A stretch of 64,000 nucleotides of DNA from Centroberyx gerrardi (Eukaryota > Chordata > Actinopteri > Beryciformes > Berycidae): the NCBI RefSeq assembly GCF_048128805.1, contig NC_136006.1, positions 8,480,179-8,544,178 of the forward strand, in the 5' to 3' direction. Positions 29,663-46,390 of this stretch are shown in pieces. The stretch's first letter is position 1. Each line of letters begins with the position of its first letter. Position numbers and translations under genes: made by a program. The notes under the pieces were generated by a model. That model searched no databases, was not told the DNA's origin, and saw only the letters and a list, made by a program, of their open reading frames with translations.

Positions 29663-32600
29663 CTGCAATCAGAAATGTTATTTATTATGTGACACCACAT
29701 ACTACAACAATTAAAGTCATATTGACAGTCTCTTCTGCTGAGTGAACCTATTAGGACTGTGACTCTGTCTCTCTCTCTCTAAAATGTTTTTGCGTATTTT
29801 CATTTGTAGCTAAATGTGCTGAAAGTGTCTTAGCTAGAGCGCTCTTATAAAACAGATATTTGATCACAAGTGTGCTAACCTGGTTAAATTAAGTCTAAAC
29901 AAAACAAAACAAAACCAAAACAAGGATTAGAGTGGCCTTGATTGATTAGGGTTGGGTTCTGTTACCTGGTTCCACGTTAGCAAAATACCCAGATTCGTTA
30001 ATCCCCAAATTGAACGAATCCTCTTATCAAAACCCCCGCCTGCCAATGTCGTCATACGCTTACATCCCCAGTCCCCACTTCCCAGTTTGTGTGTCAACAT
30101 GGTGGATCGTCACAAGCATTCAAAAGCGTGGGCATAGGCTACTTCTCGAAATTAAACGAGACTACTGCAAAATGCAGTATTTGCGGCACAGTCCTGTCGA
30201 TTCAAGGGGGGGGTGCCCAAGGGCGATGAATAAGTACCATGTTTTTGAAATTTAGTCCTTTTTTCCTAAACAAATTATTGAAAATGGTTTGATATGTGAT
30301 TCGATACTGGATTCAGATTCCATAAAATGCTTTCGAGCCCCTACCCCTATTACTGATGGACCACAAGACCAGCCTGATATGCAAATGTTCAATCAAATTC
30401 TCCGCGGTGATTCAGCTGACACATATTTCACTTTACACCAGAGAAACTCATTAGAGCGGGAAGGGAGGCCAAGCAACCTGAGGTGGCGAAACGCTCCAAA
30501 GTCGGGCGAGTACGGCGCGTGCTCCGGCGCTCCGAACAGGTTGCTCTCCACAAAGTTGTGGTAGCAGCTGAACTTGTGCAGATACATGCGGGAGGCTCTG
30601 ACCACCCAGACGTGTCGGTCGGGGAAGCGGCGGCCCAGGGTGAGCGCCACCTGCTCCAGACTCCAGGAGAGCCACTGGGCCCCCTCCGGCTGCAGAGACA
30701 TCTCCTCCTGGAAGTTCTGCACAACACACAGACAGGGAGAGACTGTTTACAGCTGCGATATGCAACGTTTTTCACATTAATAGAACAAAAAATAAATGGG
30801 ATATATTATACATGATCAGTCTGTGACCCAGTCTATTCGTGCCTAAATCCCCCCTTTTGCCTGAAGTTGACTTGTCAGTGATGTTCAGGATGTTTTGGGG
30901 CGTAAACCATTTGATGTGGGTGTGGTCTGGGTTGTGGATATCAAGGTGGGGCTAGCAGATACAGAGCAAGGAAGTCACAGCAACAACAATAATGGTGGAA
31001 AGCAGTGAGAAAAGAAAGTACAGCAAAGCTAAACATGCAGCAGACAAGACCCTAAAACACAGGTGAACATCAGCATTGCTTGACTTTTTTTTCTTTTAAA
31101 TTGCAGATTGGCTGTGCTTGTCATCTGTTTCTTCAACGCCTATGGTTGTTTTACAGCATGGTCAGAAAGTAACAGGGGCTCAGGGTGAAAATGTACTTGA
31201 AAGTTAATAAAATGACACTGAAAATGAGAGGGCAAAAACTGACCCTGAATATTAAGAGTACAATTTTTTGCATGCCACCCCGTTTACATGGTTTTTACTT
31301 GAATTGTCATGTATTTTGGTTTTGATCAGAAAACAACTGAGCACACAGCCTGAAGCTGTACAAAAAAATTCTGTGCTTGTTACTCTGTTTATGTGATGGT
31401 ATATTACAATTTAAAATACAACAAATCTCAGTGGTACAAAATGAGTGTTTATTGGCCAGTATGCAATGGAAATTTATATATATTTATAATAAAATTGCCT
31501 CTGAAAAGGATCAAAATGCCCCTGAAAGAAAATGTAGCCTAATTTCTTACTCAGCTTTACAGATGCCCGTTACCTCAGCCTCAGGCTAGATGCAATTTCA
31601 AAGCAGAAAGCTCATCAATCTGAGTGATAAGTGTTGAATGTGAACTTGACCAACTCAGGGGGAGGAGGGCGGGACGGACAATACATTTCACTGCCTCATG
31701 GTGAAAAGTTGGAACCCTAAAATGAAAACCCTAACCCTAAAGTTTAGATGTAATACAATATGTTCTATTGTTTGGCTGTGGCAGAATGATCTCACTGTGC
31801 CAATAAAGCTGCTACAATTAAATTGAAAGGGGGGACAACTTGGAAAATGGTACACAAAATATTTATCCATGTGATTTAAGTTCTGACAAGTTCAGGCTTC
31901 ACTTTGTCAGTCCCGATGAGTGTGCCAAACCAAAAAAATGTGCCCTATATCCTTTCAGGCTAATAGCCACGGTGAGAGTCCAACTAAAAATATCACCAAC
32001 TCGCTCGTCCTTGGAAGAGTGACCTACTTAATTAGTTCCATCATCAGCATCTTCTCAGTTCCCTGTCAGACTGTCTGGTGACAATGTGTGGTCCTGAACA
32101 GGCCCTGAGTTGAACACAATGACCTCATTCACTTTATTTACCATGGAAATATCACACTCACAGCATCCTGCGCATACCAACATCTCCTGGGAAATACCAG
32201 GACACTGTGGGAATATTAACACTTCCTTGGAAAGCTGCCTAATGAATTGCAGATGAGTGGAATGAATGGATGGAATGAGTGCTATAGAAATGACAAGTCC
32301 TCTTGTAATAAATGGGGGTGGTCTTTGAATTTCTCTAAGGAATTAGAAAGTAAAACTGGTGAGTGATGTTTAATCTCCTTACTCCTCCGTATTTATTATG
32401 GCTGATTAGCGAGCGATCCAACAGCTGACTAAAAATAGAAAGAAAAGCCATCGAGACAGCTTTGTCATAATCTGGCAGCAGGAATTACAGTTTAGGCACA
32501 AGCTGGAGAGACATTTGAAAGTATTTTAACAGGGAAGGTGAACTGCACACACTCTGCTTCAAACACTTAATCAGTTACACACTTTCTGGGGAGTTGTCCA

Positions 32601-35504
32601 GTTCATCTGCTGGGCAGATCTGTGGGAGCAGTTTCCCAGCCGCCCCGCACACTCGCATGTCTCCGGGGGAAAACAAAAAGTGCAGCACTGCTCCCATCCT
32701 GAGCAAGGTCTGCTTTAAGTGCTTTGCTCTTAAGGTCACTTCAAACAGTAGCTGCTGCTGGAAGGGAAGGCATTCACTTCCTCTGCTCGAAGTGAAACTG
32801 GAGCCGCCCCCTCTTTTAATCATTAAGCAAAACCTCCCATCCAGAACAGATGCAACCAACAAGATCAGCACATTCTGAGAAAATCTATGAGAAACAATAT
32901 GACATGGAAAAAAGTAGACAAATTTAGCTTCAATTAGTCCATCCCCCATATTTTAGAAGATCAGCATGAAAATCCTGCATCAAAGTTTTTCTCAGCATCC
33001 ATCTTGCACTCTTGGGCCTTATTTTCAAATGTTGCTAGGATGGCAACTGTGATGCTCAAGTGTTTCAATTAATGTAGGCTGGGCATCAAAAATATATATA
33101 CATGACACCTGCTGGTATTGTGCTGATTAGTGGTATTGGTATGAATTTTAAGGCATCAAATGACATGAAAAAGCTTCAAAATGTTGCATGCTTAAGATGG
33201 TATCTCATGTCTTCTACTAGCCTAGGGTGTTTTTTATTGAGAATATTAATTTGGCATGGGCTGATTCTATTTAGAAAAGCAGATGGTTTGTATAAATTAA
33301 AATAATTTACCCCATCACATATTGAAAACTACTTCCATTCAAACAAAGAAAGGCACAGAATGTACTGTTTTACATATAAACATGTAACCTATCAGCATAA
33401 AAAAAACAATAACCATAATACCCAGATATTAAGCCTACAATCAAGGCACATCCTAAATTGCATCACCATTGAATCTCTGTTAATGTGTGCAAAATGTGCT
33501 TATCCCTTGATTAGATTTTTGTTTTTTATTAAATGACTGGTACATACTGTATGTAGTTTTACATGTAGAAATCCTGCGTAGGCCTGTTATGTCTTTCCAA
33601 CATGCTATTTTGTGTCTTGTGCTTTGTTTTGCTTCCTTGTGACTTATTTTGTTGCATAGTGTATTACATCATTTTGTTCTGTGATTGTTTATTAGTTAGA
33701 TCTATGTAGGCTCGTCCACTGTAAAGTTGTTTGAGACATGCTTTGTGATGAAGGGCTTTATAAATAAACTTGACGTCAGTATAGCTCAGTGCAGCCAAGT
33801 CTGATAGGGTCAAATATCTCCCCTCATAAGTGGAAAATTCCTCTTTGGCTTGCCCCTATTCTAATTTGCTCTGCTGGACGTTTGTTTGAGCTGCAGTTTT
33901 GTGTTACACAGTAAGTGATAGTGTATATTAATAATTGGTAAGACGAGACGACTTGTCTCAAATAGAGTTCATGCTAAGAAGACTTTTCGCTTCGGAGCAT
34001 ATCATGTTGTTTACTGATTTCTGTTTGAGTTTTGAATTAACTAGATATTTAGTTACCCAAGTGGGAAACAAGCAATCTAATCCAAGAGAGGCCAAAGGGG
34101 ATTTCCTATGTAAACAATAACATGCAGGTGATTCCTTTGATTTACTGACTAGTTTGTATGAGGCAGTGCAGTGAAGTATCCCTTACTCTGCTGATAACCT
34201 TTTGTGACTCTCATGTGAGGCATCACATGGTGAAAACAAGTACAAGTTGTGAAATGTTTATGAACATGATTTTACAATTAAAGCATGAAAGGCATGTCCT
34301 TGAACCTATAGATGTGACATGTCACAAGACTCATTTAGTGCTCAACTGTGTCTTCCAGGTAGTTACACATAAACATTATATACTTTCAAAAACTGCAATC
34401 TGTATTCTTATTTAAATGCCAGAAACAGCTGACTATTGCACCACAGCAGGAAGCTAGCTTTTTTGTTTACAAGCCATAATTGGCCAGTAAACCCCAAAAT
34501 CCACAAGCCACTACCTCAGGTTATGGTTTTTATAACAGAACTGAACCTCCAAATGATGGCTTGGCTGTCAAAGTGGCTGGTAGACTTACTCAGGGGTTCC
34601 CAAACTTTTGCACATCAAGACCCCCCAAATCAATATGTTTTAGACCAGTGGTTCCCAAAGTGGGGTCCATTAGGATAGTCCAGGGGTCCCCAAAAAATGT
34701 GCAATAGTTTAATTTCACTACTATTTCACTCCCTAGAAGTTAGCACAATGAGAGTATGCATAAAGATGATTATTTTGCTCAAAGGCTTCACCGTGTTGGC
34801 ATCACCTCACCTACAGTATATAAGCATACACTTTAATAATTCTGCACAAAGTGACATCTAACAACAAAAATCTTCTCGGATGGGGTTCCATAGGACAAAA
34901 TCAAAATCTTATTAAATGGGGTCAATGATTTAATGTAGTTATTTTTAGGGGGTCCCTGATATGAAAAAGTTTGGGAACCCCTGCTTTAGACAACAGACCA
35001 GAACCCCAATCCGAGAAGATTTTAGTTGCCTGTCTCATTTGAAGGTGTGGAGATGTCAGTGGAGAGAGTGAAGAGACATTATAATACAACCTGTCCTGGT
35101 ACTAACGTCTACAAAATTAAATAACAGAGAAATTAAACAAGTCCGCCATCCCTCCCGGACCCCTGTACCCCAGTTTGGGAACCACTGGGGGTTTATTTCC
35201 CACCCTGCACCCCACTCACCTGAATGTCCCCATGGAAAAACACAACATGTGTGTTACTACTCCCATCTTCAGCCGGCTCTCCGTCTGAACCACACCGACT
35301 TTGCCCATCTGCAGGCCGGAGGAGCAGCAGGTCGTTCACTCGGCTCGGGTTGTAACCGGGCACCGCGACCAGCCTCTGGAGCCTCTGCGTTCCTGATGGA
35401 CGCAGCCCCGGAGGCTCGGATGATGACGTCCCCGCCACGGAGCTCATCACTTTGGCCACAGCTAGTACAGAAAAGCCCGCCGCAACTCTTTGGGCGGCTA
35501 TCAT
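29185..35504 (-). CDS. c2orf69: C2orf69 homologue, mitochondrial esterase-like protein
   Basis: Three coding exons on the minus strand: 35220-35504, 30478-30716 and 29185-29662, giving 333 residues in one frame (human protein 385). The N-terminus MIAAQRVAAGFSVLAVAKVM is basic and hydrophobic, like a mitochondrial presequence. It then reads VAVPGYNPSRVNDLLLL, VVFFHGDIQ, RMYLHKFSCYHNFVESNLFG, FGAFRHL and LTLVGFSKGCVVLNQ. GFSKG fits the serine-hydrolase elbow GXSXG, with Ser212 the likely nucleophile position. The human protein is mitochondrial, has esterase-like homology, and its loss causes a multisystem mitochondrial disorder; its biochemical activity is not settled. It shares a head-to-head promoter region with ftcdnl1. 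Confidence 0.92.
29663..30477 (-). other. c2orf69 intron 2
   Basis: Contains a probable MITE at about 29938-30352 (AGGGTTGGGTTC to GAGCCCCTACCCC), with weak inverted ends. No exon. Confidence 0.4.
30478..30716 (-). CDS. c2orf69: c2orf69 coding exon 2
   Basis: Acceptor gttgtgcag. Encodes NFQEEMSLQPEGAQWLSWSL through GAFRHL. The end at 30478 is set by protein continuity (FRHL-R-ALLSHG) and uses a weak GTTGCT donor. The frame stays open past it, so read-through or the GTGTAA 44 bases further is an alternative. Confidence 0.82.
33719..33780 (+). repeat. LINE 3' tail remnant
   Basis: CTGTAAAGTTGTTTGAGACATG with GGGCTTTATAAATAAACTTG, the common 3' end of teleost non-LTR elements. Confidence 0.5.
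34591..35186. mobile_element. outer hAT-like element carrying a nested insertion
   Basis: Begins CAGGGGTTCCCAAACTTTTG and ends CAGTTTGGGAACCACTG, which are inverted ends. The interior is interrupted by a second element at 34646-34983. No clear duplication flanks the outer element. Confidence 0.65.
34646..34983. mobile_element. inner hAT-like element nested in another
   Basis: Ends CAGTGGTTCCCAAA and TTTGGGAACCCCTG, flanked by TTTTAGAC (34638-34645) and CTTTAGAC (34984-34991), a 7/8 match. Same family as 16525-16845. Confidence 0.75.
35220..35504 (-). CDS. c2orf69: c2orf69 coding exon 1
   Basis: ATG is the complement of 35502-35504. Encodes the targeting-like N-terminus and ends VVFFHGDIQ in phase 0 at a strong GTGAGT donor (35219-35214). 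Confidence 0.9.
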
Positions 35505-36060
35505 GGACGCTAAAATAAAGCTGGTTTACTGTTTTCAGTCTCAACGCAGTAACTTAGCTAGCTTGGCTCTCCATGCTGCTGCTAGCTAGCTAGCTGAGTA
35601 GCCGACTAGCAGCACAGCATCATATTATCCGTTAGCAAGCAAGGCCCGCGAGCCTCTACGTAGTCGTTAACCGTTACTCTCATCGTTGCACGACGTGTCC
35701 TAACCTTCGTCTCTCTCGATTTACTGCAGTTTATTAGAAACTCCACTTACCTCGGTGGTAATTCTTACAGTTTCAGGTTTTGTCCACAAAGTGGCGCTGT
35801 TTATTAAAAAATAAGTGTCAACAAACGTGTCAACAAAGCATGAGCACATCTGCGCATGGCTGTTTCTTCCGACAGCCAGCTGTATCAGAGAGTGTCCAGA
35901 CGTAGCGAGAGGTTTCACTCCTGTTTACTTCCGTCTTTGCTACATTCCATCAGGTAGACCGTTTCAAACACATTTCAGGCAAGGAGGTTCTGCAGTACAA
36001 AAAATTTTTTAGCAGGTGCTACGCGCATGCGTAGTATGGTGATTGCCAATTTCAGTAATA
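35505..36060. promoter_or_regulatory. divergent c2orf69 / ftcdnl1 promoter region
   Basis: Between the c2orf69 ATG (-) and the first ftcdnl1 sequence (+). Contains an NRF1-type palindrome CGCGCATGCGTA at 36022-36033, a half-site TGCGCATG near 35853, and no TATA box. NRF1 control suits a nuclear gene for a mitochondrial protein. A bidirectional promoter is inferred, not shown. Confidence 0.45.
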
Positions 36061-41718
<5,658 letters not shown>

Positions 41719-41794
41719 AACCCAATCCCTACTAAAACCAACCAAACCTCAACTACAGAATATCATCTCTGATTTCATTTTGATTATTACAAGA

Positions 41795-41800
41795 ATTAAA
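41795..41800 (+). terminator. ftcdnl1 polyadenylation signal (ATTAAA)
   Basis: ATTAAA 77 bases after the stop, followed by a GT-rich stretch (gtgtttgagt) and a T-rich stretch (ccttgattgttt). This predicts cleavage near 41815 and a very short 3' UTR. Confidence 0.6.
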
Positions 41801-41829
41801 GTGTTTGAGTATAATGTCTCCTTGATTGT

Positions 41830-42900
41830 TTACAGCATTGAGAATGTGCTGATGATTCAGTCTACATCAGATATATTAACCTGTATAATGATAGTGTGCA
41901 ATACATTTTACTGACCTTACACATGGTTTAATATTTCCTGACATCAAGAACATTAATCTTTCATGTCATTGTTGTAAAGATACGCTTAATTCATGCTTTA
42001 GATAGATCATGAATAACTTGATGTCCAATTTAAACACATTAATGACTATAACTACTGTAACTCATCTACCTGGACCATTTATTATCATGGGATCCTTCTA
42101 ATCTGTACCATCTACAGTATTAGAGGAACTACAGTATCACTGTTATACTGAATCACTGAATTACAATAAGGTACAGTAAAGCTATACATCCACAATAATA
42201 GTGATTATAGTGAATAGTGAAAGTGATTCCCAGCCAAAGTGATGCTTAATTTGTTTATGATTATGCAACAAATCCAGTCTCTTACATAAAGCAGCTGTGC
42301 TTTCCTGTAACCTCTATCGAAATTATAATTTTTTTAGAGAGCAGTTTTGTCTAATAACCTTTTGAATATGATGATTGTATTTAATAAATAATTTATCCAT
42401 CAAATGTATCTTTGTCCTGGTAATGCTTTCAGGGGCATTCGAGGTGAATTGAAGTAAATATTTTCACTTCCTCTGTAACACACCTGTCTGCCTAATCTGA
42501 CAGATGTGGGAAAAGAGATTTGTTTTTGTGTTTCTGATATTATTCCACCACTTTCTGAGGCCAAAGCCATAAATCCTCAACATATCTGAACGTCCACCAG
42601 TGTGGAATCTGAGCCAGCGCTCTTTGTGTGATCATTTCCTGTTTGGAGTGAATAGGACACAGTGTTTACTGATGAGTCTCTACTGATGAGTCTTCCCATC
42701 ATTTCCCATCATCGGCCTTACCCAGCATAGCTCTGTGGGAGAGTCACCATCTGTTTGTGAAAAGGCTATTTTTATCACAAATCATGGACAGAGTCTTCTT
42801 CTAGAGACGTTCAGCTGGCACCGTTTTGAGGAACATGTTATACTACAGTGAAACTGTTCATTTCAGCATGATAAATCACCTACTTGTGCGCTCTCTCTCT
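41830..42900. other. intergenic DNA, nothing assigned
   Basis: AT-rich unique sequence with no exon, repeat end or motif that I can support. 42540-42780 has a more balanced, conserved-looking composition. Confidence 0.3.
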
Positions 42901-42945
42901 GGAGTTTATCGTTTCTCATAGCTATTATAACCATTTAGTTAAGTA

Positions 42946-43304
42946 CGCTACCTGTCAAAAGTTTGGACACAACACATTTTTCTTTATTTTTACTATTTTT
43001 CCACATTTTAGAATAATAGTAAAGACATCAAAACTATGAAATAACACAAATGGAATTATGCAGTGACCAAAATAAGTAAAATCAAAACTATCTTATATTT
43101 TAGATTTAAAGTAGCCGCCCTTTACCTTGATGGAAAGGCAAAGGCTTTGGAAAGAAATTCATACATAGGATCAACTCCACTATTTATATTTGTCTAAGAA
43201 ACAAATTTCAAGCATTTAAGCAGAAGCCTTTAGATCAAAATGGCTTTAAGAGAATGAAAAACAGTACATTCAATCAGGTGTGTCCAAACTTTTGACTGGT
43301 AGTG
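42946..43304 (-). mobile_element. Tc1-like MITE, copy A
   Basis: 359 bp between TA dinucleotides (42944-42945, 43305-43306). Ends CGCTACCTGTCAAAAGTTTG and CAAACTTTTGACTGGTAGTG. The interior is the near-exact reverse complement of 60809-61176. It matches the well-known Tc1/mariner-derived element of fish genomes. Confidence 0.85.
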
Positions 43305-43891
43305 TATATTTTATGCTCATTAAATTCCCACTGCCATTCCTTGTATATGTGTAAATTTAGATGTCTGGATGCCCAGATAATGGCTTCTCGTAGCGTCTAT
43401 ACATACAGTGTATTCTTCGGTTCTGACGCACATTATTAACCGTTTGATGACATGCGGGGGAATTTGGCCAGAGGACAGGACAGTGGAACTGGGGCGAGAT
43501 GATTCCACTCATTTCTTACATAAGGCCAATATAATGCATTGAAAAGCAGCACATTCATATAGTAAGGAGGTATGGATTCGAGAGCTGATAATAGCTCGGA
43601 CAATATAGATGCGGCACAATGGCAGGGTCAGAGTGAGATTCGAAAATACAAAATAAAAGCCTTGTGATGATTTATTGGTGCCACATTTAAAAAAAAACAA
43701 ACATTAAATTGGTGGTTCCAGATCAGATAACCGCCCAGTCTCTGTAGAGTGAGTGCTAATCTGTTAAGCTTTCTGACCGAGGCAGCATGAATCACGAAAT
43801 ATTCCAGAGAGATTTTGGGATGAGTTTGATATCTGAATTTACTATCGTTATAAGTTATGTAAGGTTGGCCTCTCAGGCACAGGGTGTGGAG

Positions 43892-43894
<3 letters not shown>

Positions 43895-43936
<42 letters not shown>

Positions 43937-44051
43937 TCTTTAGATACGCTCGCTTCCTGTGTGCACATTCACCTCTTTGTATCTCGTCCAGCTGAGCCTC
44001 TTAGTCATACAGCCAACGCAGCCATGCAGCTTCATCCCATCAGTACATACA

Positions 44052-44097
<46 letters not shown>

Positions 44098-44219
44098 TCA
44101 CTCTGTCTCTCTCTCTCTCTCTCACACACACACTCGCTCTCTTTCCTCTCTCTCTCTGCTGTCTCTTTCTCTCTTACGCATCTAAACACTCATGCATACA
44201 CATTTATGCATGGTACACA

Positions 44220-44252
<33 letters not shown>

Positions 44253-44322
44253 CCTGCCAGGCTTGGGAGCATCAGGGCCTAATCTAGGTCACAGCATAAG
44301 CCCAGGGGTATCCTGGTCCCAA

Positions 44323-44353
<31 letters not shown>
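43895..44353 (+). repeat. microsatellite cluster
   Basis: (GT)n 43895-43935, (CT)n(CA)n 44053-44133, (CA)n 44222-44251 and (CA)n 44327-44353, separated by short unique pieces. Confidence 0.9.
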
Positions 44354-44357
<4 letters not shown>

Positions 44358-44559
44358 TAAAATTTGCAAACAAATTCTCACCATCTCCATCTTGCCCGAC
44401 TACTTTTCCCTCAGCTAACAGTAAAAAAAAAAAAGCCTTTCCCTTTCATTTAGACAACAAACTGCATTTCTGCGACTATAAATAAAACCATCCAATTACA
44501 TATTTCCCAAAAATGCCCCTCCCCCCCTTTCCTCCCTGTCTCCCTCTCCTTCCGGTCCT

Positions 44560-44960
44560 TTCACTCCCTCCCAATTAACCTCATTGGTTATTGAGTCTAG
44601 TGGCCCTAATGGTTGTCATAAGGCCATGATTTCCTTGATTAAGCGTCTCCAACGAGGATTCTTCCACTTTGGGATATTTTTAGAGCGTATCATGGAGTGA
44701 ACAGCCTTCATAATAACAGCGGTGATATTTTCCCCACAAAAAGCCCCGGCTAAATCTCTCTTCTTCTATGCGATCTGCTTTGAATAACGACATGTATCTC
44801 TCCTCCTGAGGCATATTTCTTCAGTTCATGTGCATCCTTGCAGTAGTAGCAACATGGGATCCCTTTGATATGACTGAGCCTGACAGCGTATCATCCGGGA
44901 GGAGACCATGTGACGCGGCACAGAAATAGAGGAGCTTATTTCTTTACATCAGTCTCCAAC
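44560..44960. promoter_or_regulatory. candidate conserved non-coding element
   Basis: Repeat-free block of balanced composition with homeobox-type cores (CCAATTAACC, TTGATTAAGC, GAATAACGAC) just before a TATA-like box. Position upstream of the expected satb2 suggests an enhancer. Inferred from composition only. Confidence 0.35.
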
Positions 44961-44964
44961 CTTC

Positions 44965-44972
44965 TATAAATA
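44965..44972 (+). promoter_or_regulatory. TATA-like box
   Basis: TATAAATA in a repeat-free context, followed about 30 bases on by a long pyrimidine-rich stretch. It could be a core promoter for an unannotated transcript or an upstream satb2 start, but no downstream coding exon is visible. Confidence 0.3.
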
Positions 44973-45734
44973 CTCCAAAGCTGCCTCTCCCTCGCTTTCC
45001 TTTCTCCCTCTCCTCTCTCTTTCCTTCTCTGTCTTCTCCCACTCTCTCCCTTTCTCTCTCTCTCTCTCTATTTCTTTTCCCTTTTTCCTTCTCTCTCTGC
45101 CACCACCCCCCCCCCCCCTTCCCTCTGTTTTCCCTGTGCTCCTGTCAAATAACGTAGAGAAAATGCGTCATCCGTTCACCCCCTCTTCTCTCTTCTCTTA
45201 AATCTTTTCTCCTTCACGGGAGGTGTTAGAAAGAGGCAGTGTTAAGCTGGAGCATAAACACACTCGTGCTGCATATCATTTCTTAAGCTGTAGGGTTTTT
45301 TTTTTTTCTCACTCCCTCCTGCGATTCAGCTGCAGGCTATTTAAACTGACAGTGATTTTATCATCCTTTGCGTCATCACATTATAGAAATCACCTCCTCC
45401 TTCCTTCATTACTAGCCCCACAGATTTCCACTAGTGATGGTTAATCACAGCGATTAAGCTCCTCTACGGTTGCTCGGGTGTTTCAAGGTTTTAAAAAAAA
45501 ATGGGATAATTCATGAGGAAAAGAGGCCAAGCGTTATGGAAAGCAGCTGCTGGTCGCCGCCTCAGACGACGATGCGCCGCTGTGCCTAAATATGCGAGTG
45601 CAGCGGCATCCTCTCCATCCGTGCAGGAAGTAAACGTGCCACCTATGAAGTCAGCAGTCCCCAACCCCCACCCTGAAACACATGTTCAACATCCTCTGGG
45701 CACAGGCTGAGCACAGCACTGAGACACAGCTGAG

Positions 45735-45895
45735 AATTAGAGAGAGAGAGAGAGAGGGGGAGAGAGAGAGAGAGAGAGCAGTGAAGTGGAAGTATGAGTG
45801 AGCATCAGAGAAAGACAGAAATAGAGCGATAAAGCAGTGAGTTAGGCAGAGGGAGAGAGAGAGAGAGAGAGAGAGGAAGAGAGAGAGAGAGTGTT
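45735..45895 (+). repeat. two (GA)n tracts
   Basis: (GA)n at 45738-45780 and 45850-45892. Confidence 0.9.
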
Positions 45896-45989
45896 TCAGT
45901 GAGGCGGTGATGGTTGCTGTACACAAGGTTATATTGTTGTAGCTGAAAAGCTCATTTTTTCCCCTCCGTCGTTTGTGGATGTAACACCT

Positions 45990-46265
45990 CATGGATTTGC
46001 TTCCCTCTGACTCCTGGTGGAATTGCATCGTTGCATCTGGATCCCAGCAGCTGCAGATGGAGGGATGCGAGGATCTGCGCGGCCCTGCGACGGCCGCGGC
46101 GGCCGCCTCTTCTCCGTAAGGATGGCTCCAGCAGCACTGACCCAGATAGCGGAGTCCCGGCTCTCCGGTGTGATATTTTGCTCCTGTGTGGCGGCGATGC
46201 AGACGGGCCGTGCTCCTCACCTCAGCGCAGACCGCTCAGTGTGCTGCCGCTGCTGACATCTGTCT
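45990..46265 (+). promoter_or_regulatory. small CpG-rich block with possible splice donor
   Basis: GC-rich, CpG-rich sequence (GCGACGGCCGCGGCGGCCGC near 46085) in an AT-rich desert, with CTCCGTAAGG around 46112-46121 as a potential donor. It could be a promoter plus first non-coding exon. No supported ORF. Confidence 0.3.
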
Positions 46266-46269
46266 CCGT

Positions 46270-46390
46270 GGATACACACACACACACACACACAGCAACC
46301 GGCAGGGTAAGGTGCACGGCTCCAACGGGCACGCTCAAATGTCAGGCTGGTTGGTGTGTGTGTGTGTGTGTGAGAGTGTGTGTGCTGTGC
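46270..46390 (+). repeat. (CA)n and (GT)n pair
   Basis: (CA)n at 46274-46294 and (GT)n at 46353-46384 flank a short unique piece. Opposite polarity could fold into a hairpin. Confidence 0.85.

Larger units (their letters stand above)
30717..35219 (-). other. c2orf69 intron 1
   Basis: About 4.5 kb. Holds a LINE tail at 33719-33780, nested hAT-like elements at 34591-35186, and a moderately GC-rich, repeat-free-looking block at 32580-32880 that is open on both strands but has no splice context. A short telomere-like CCCTAACCCTAA occurs at about 31729-31740. Confidence 0.45.

Noticed and set aside
31711-31742. Interstitial telomeric repeat
   Set aside because: Only two to three CCCTAA-like units, within chance for 64 kb of AT-rich DNA.
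32575-32949. Overlapping open frames on both strands in c2orf69 intron 1
   Set aside because: No acceptor/donor pair in frame, no recognisable domain, and the c2orf69 protein is complete without it.
45651-46220. 189-codon minus-strand frame
   Set aside because: Built from (GA)n repeats and a CpG-rich patch; no domain or splice support.
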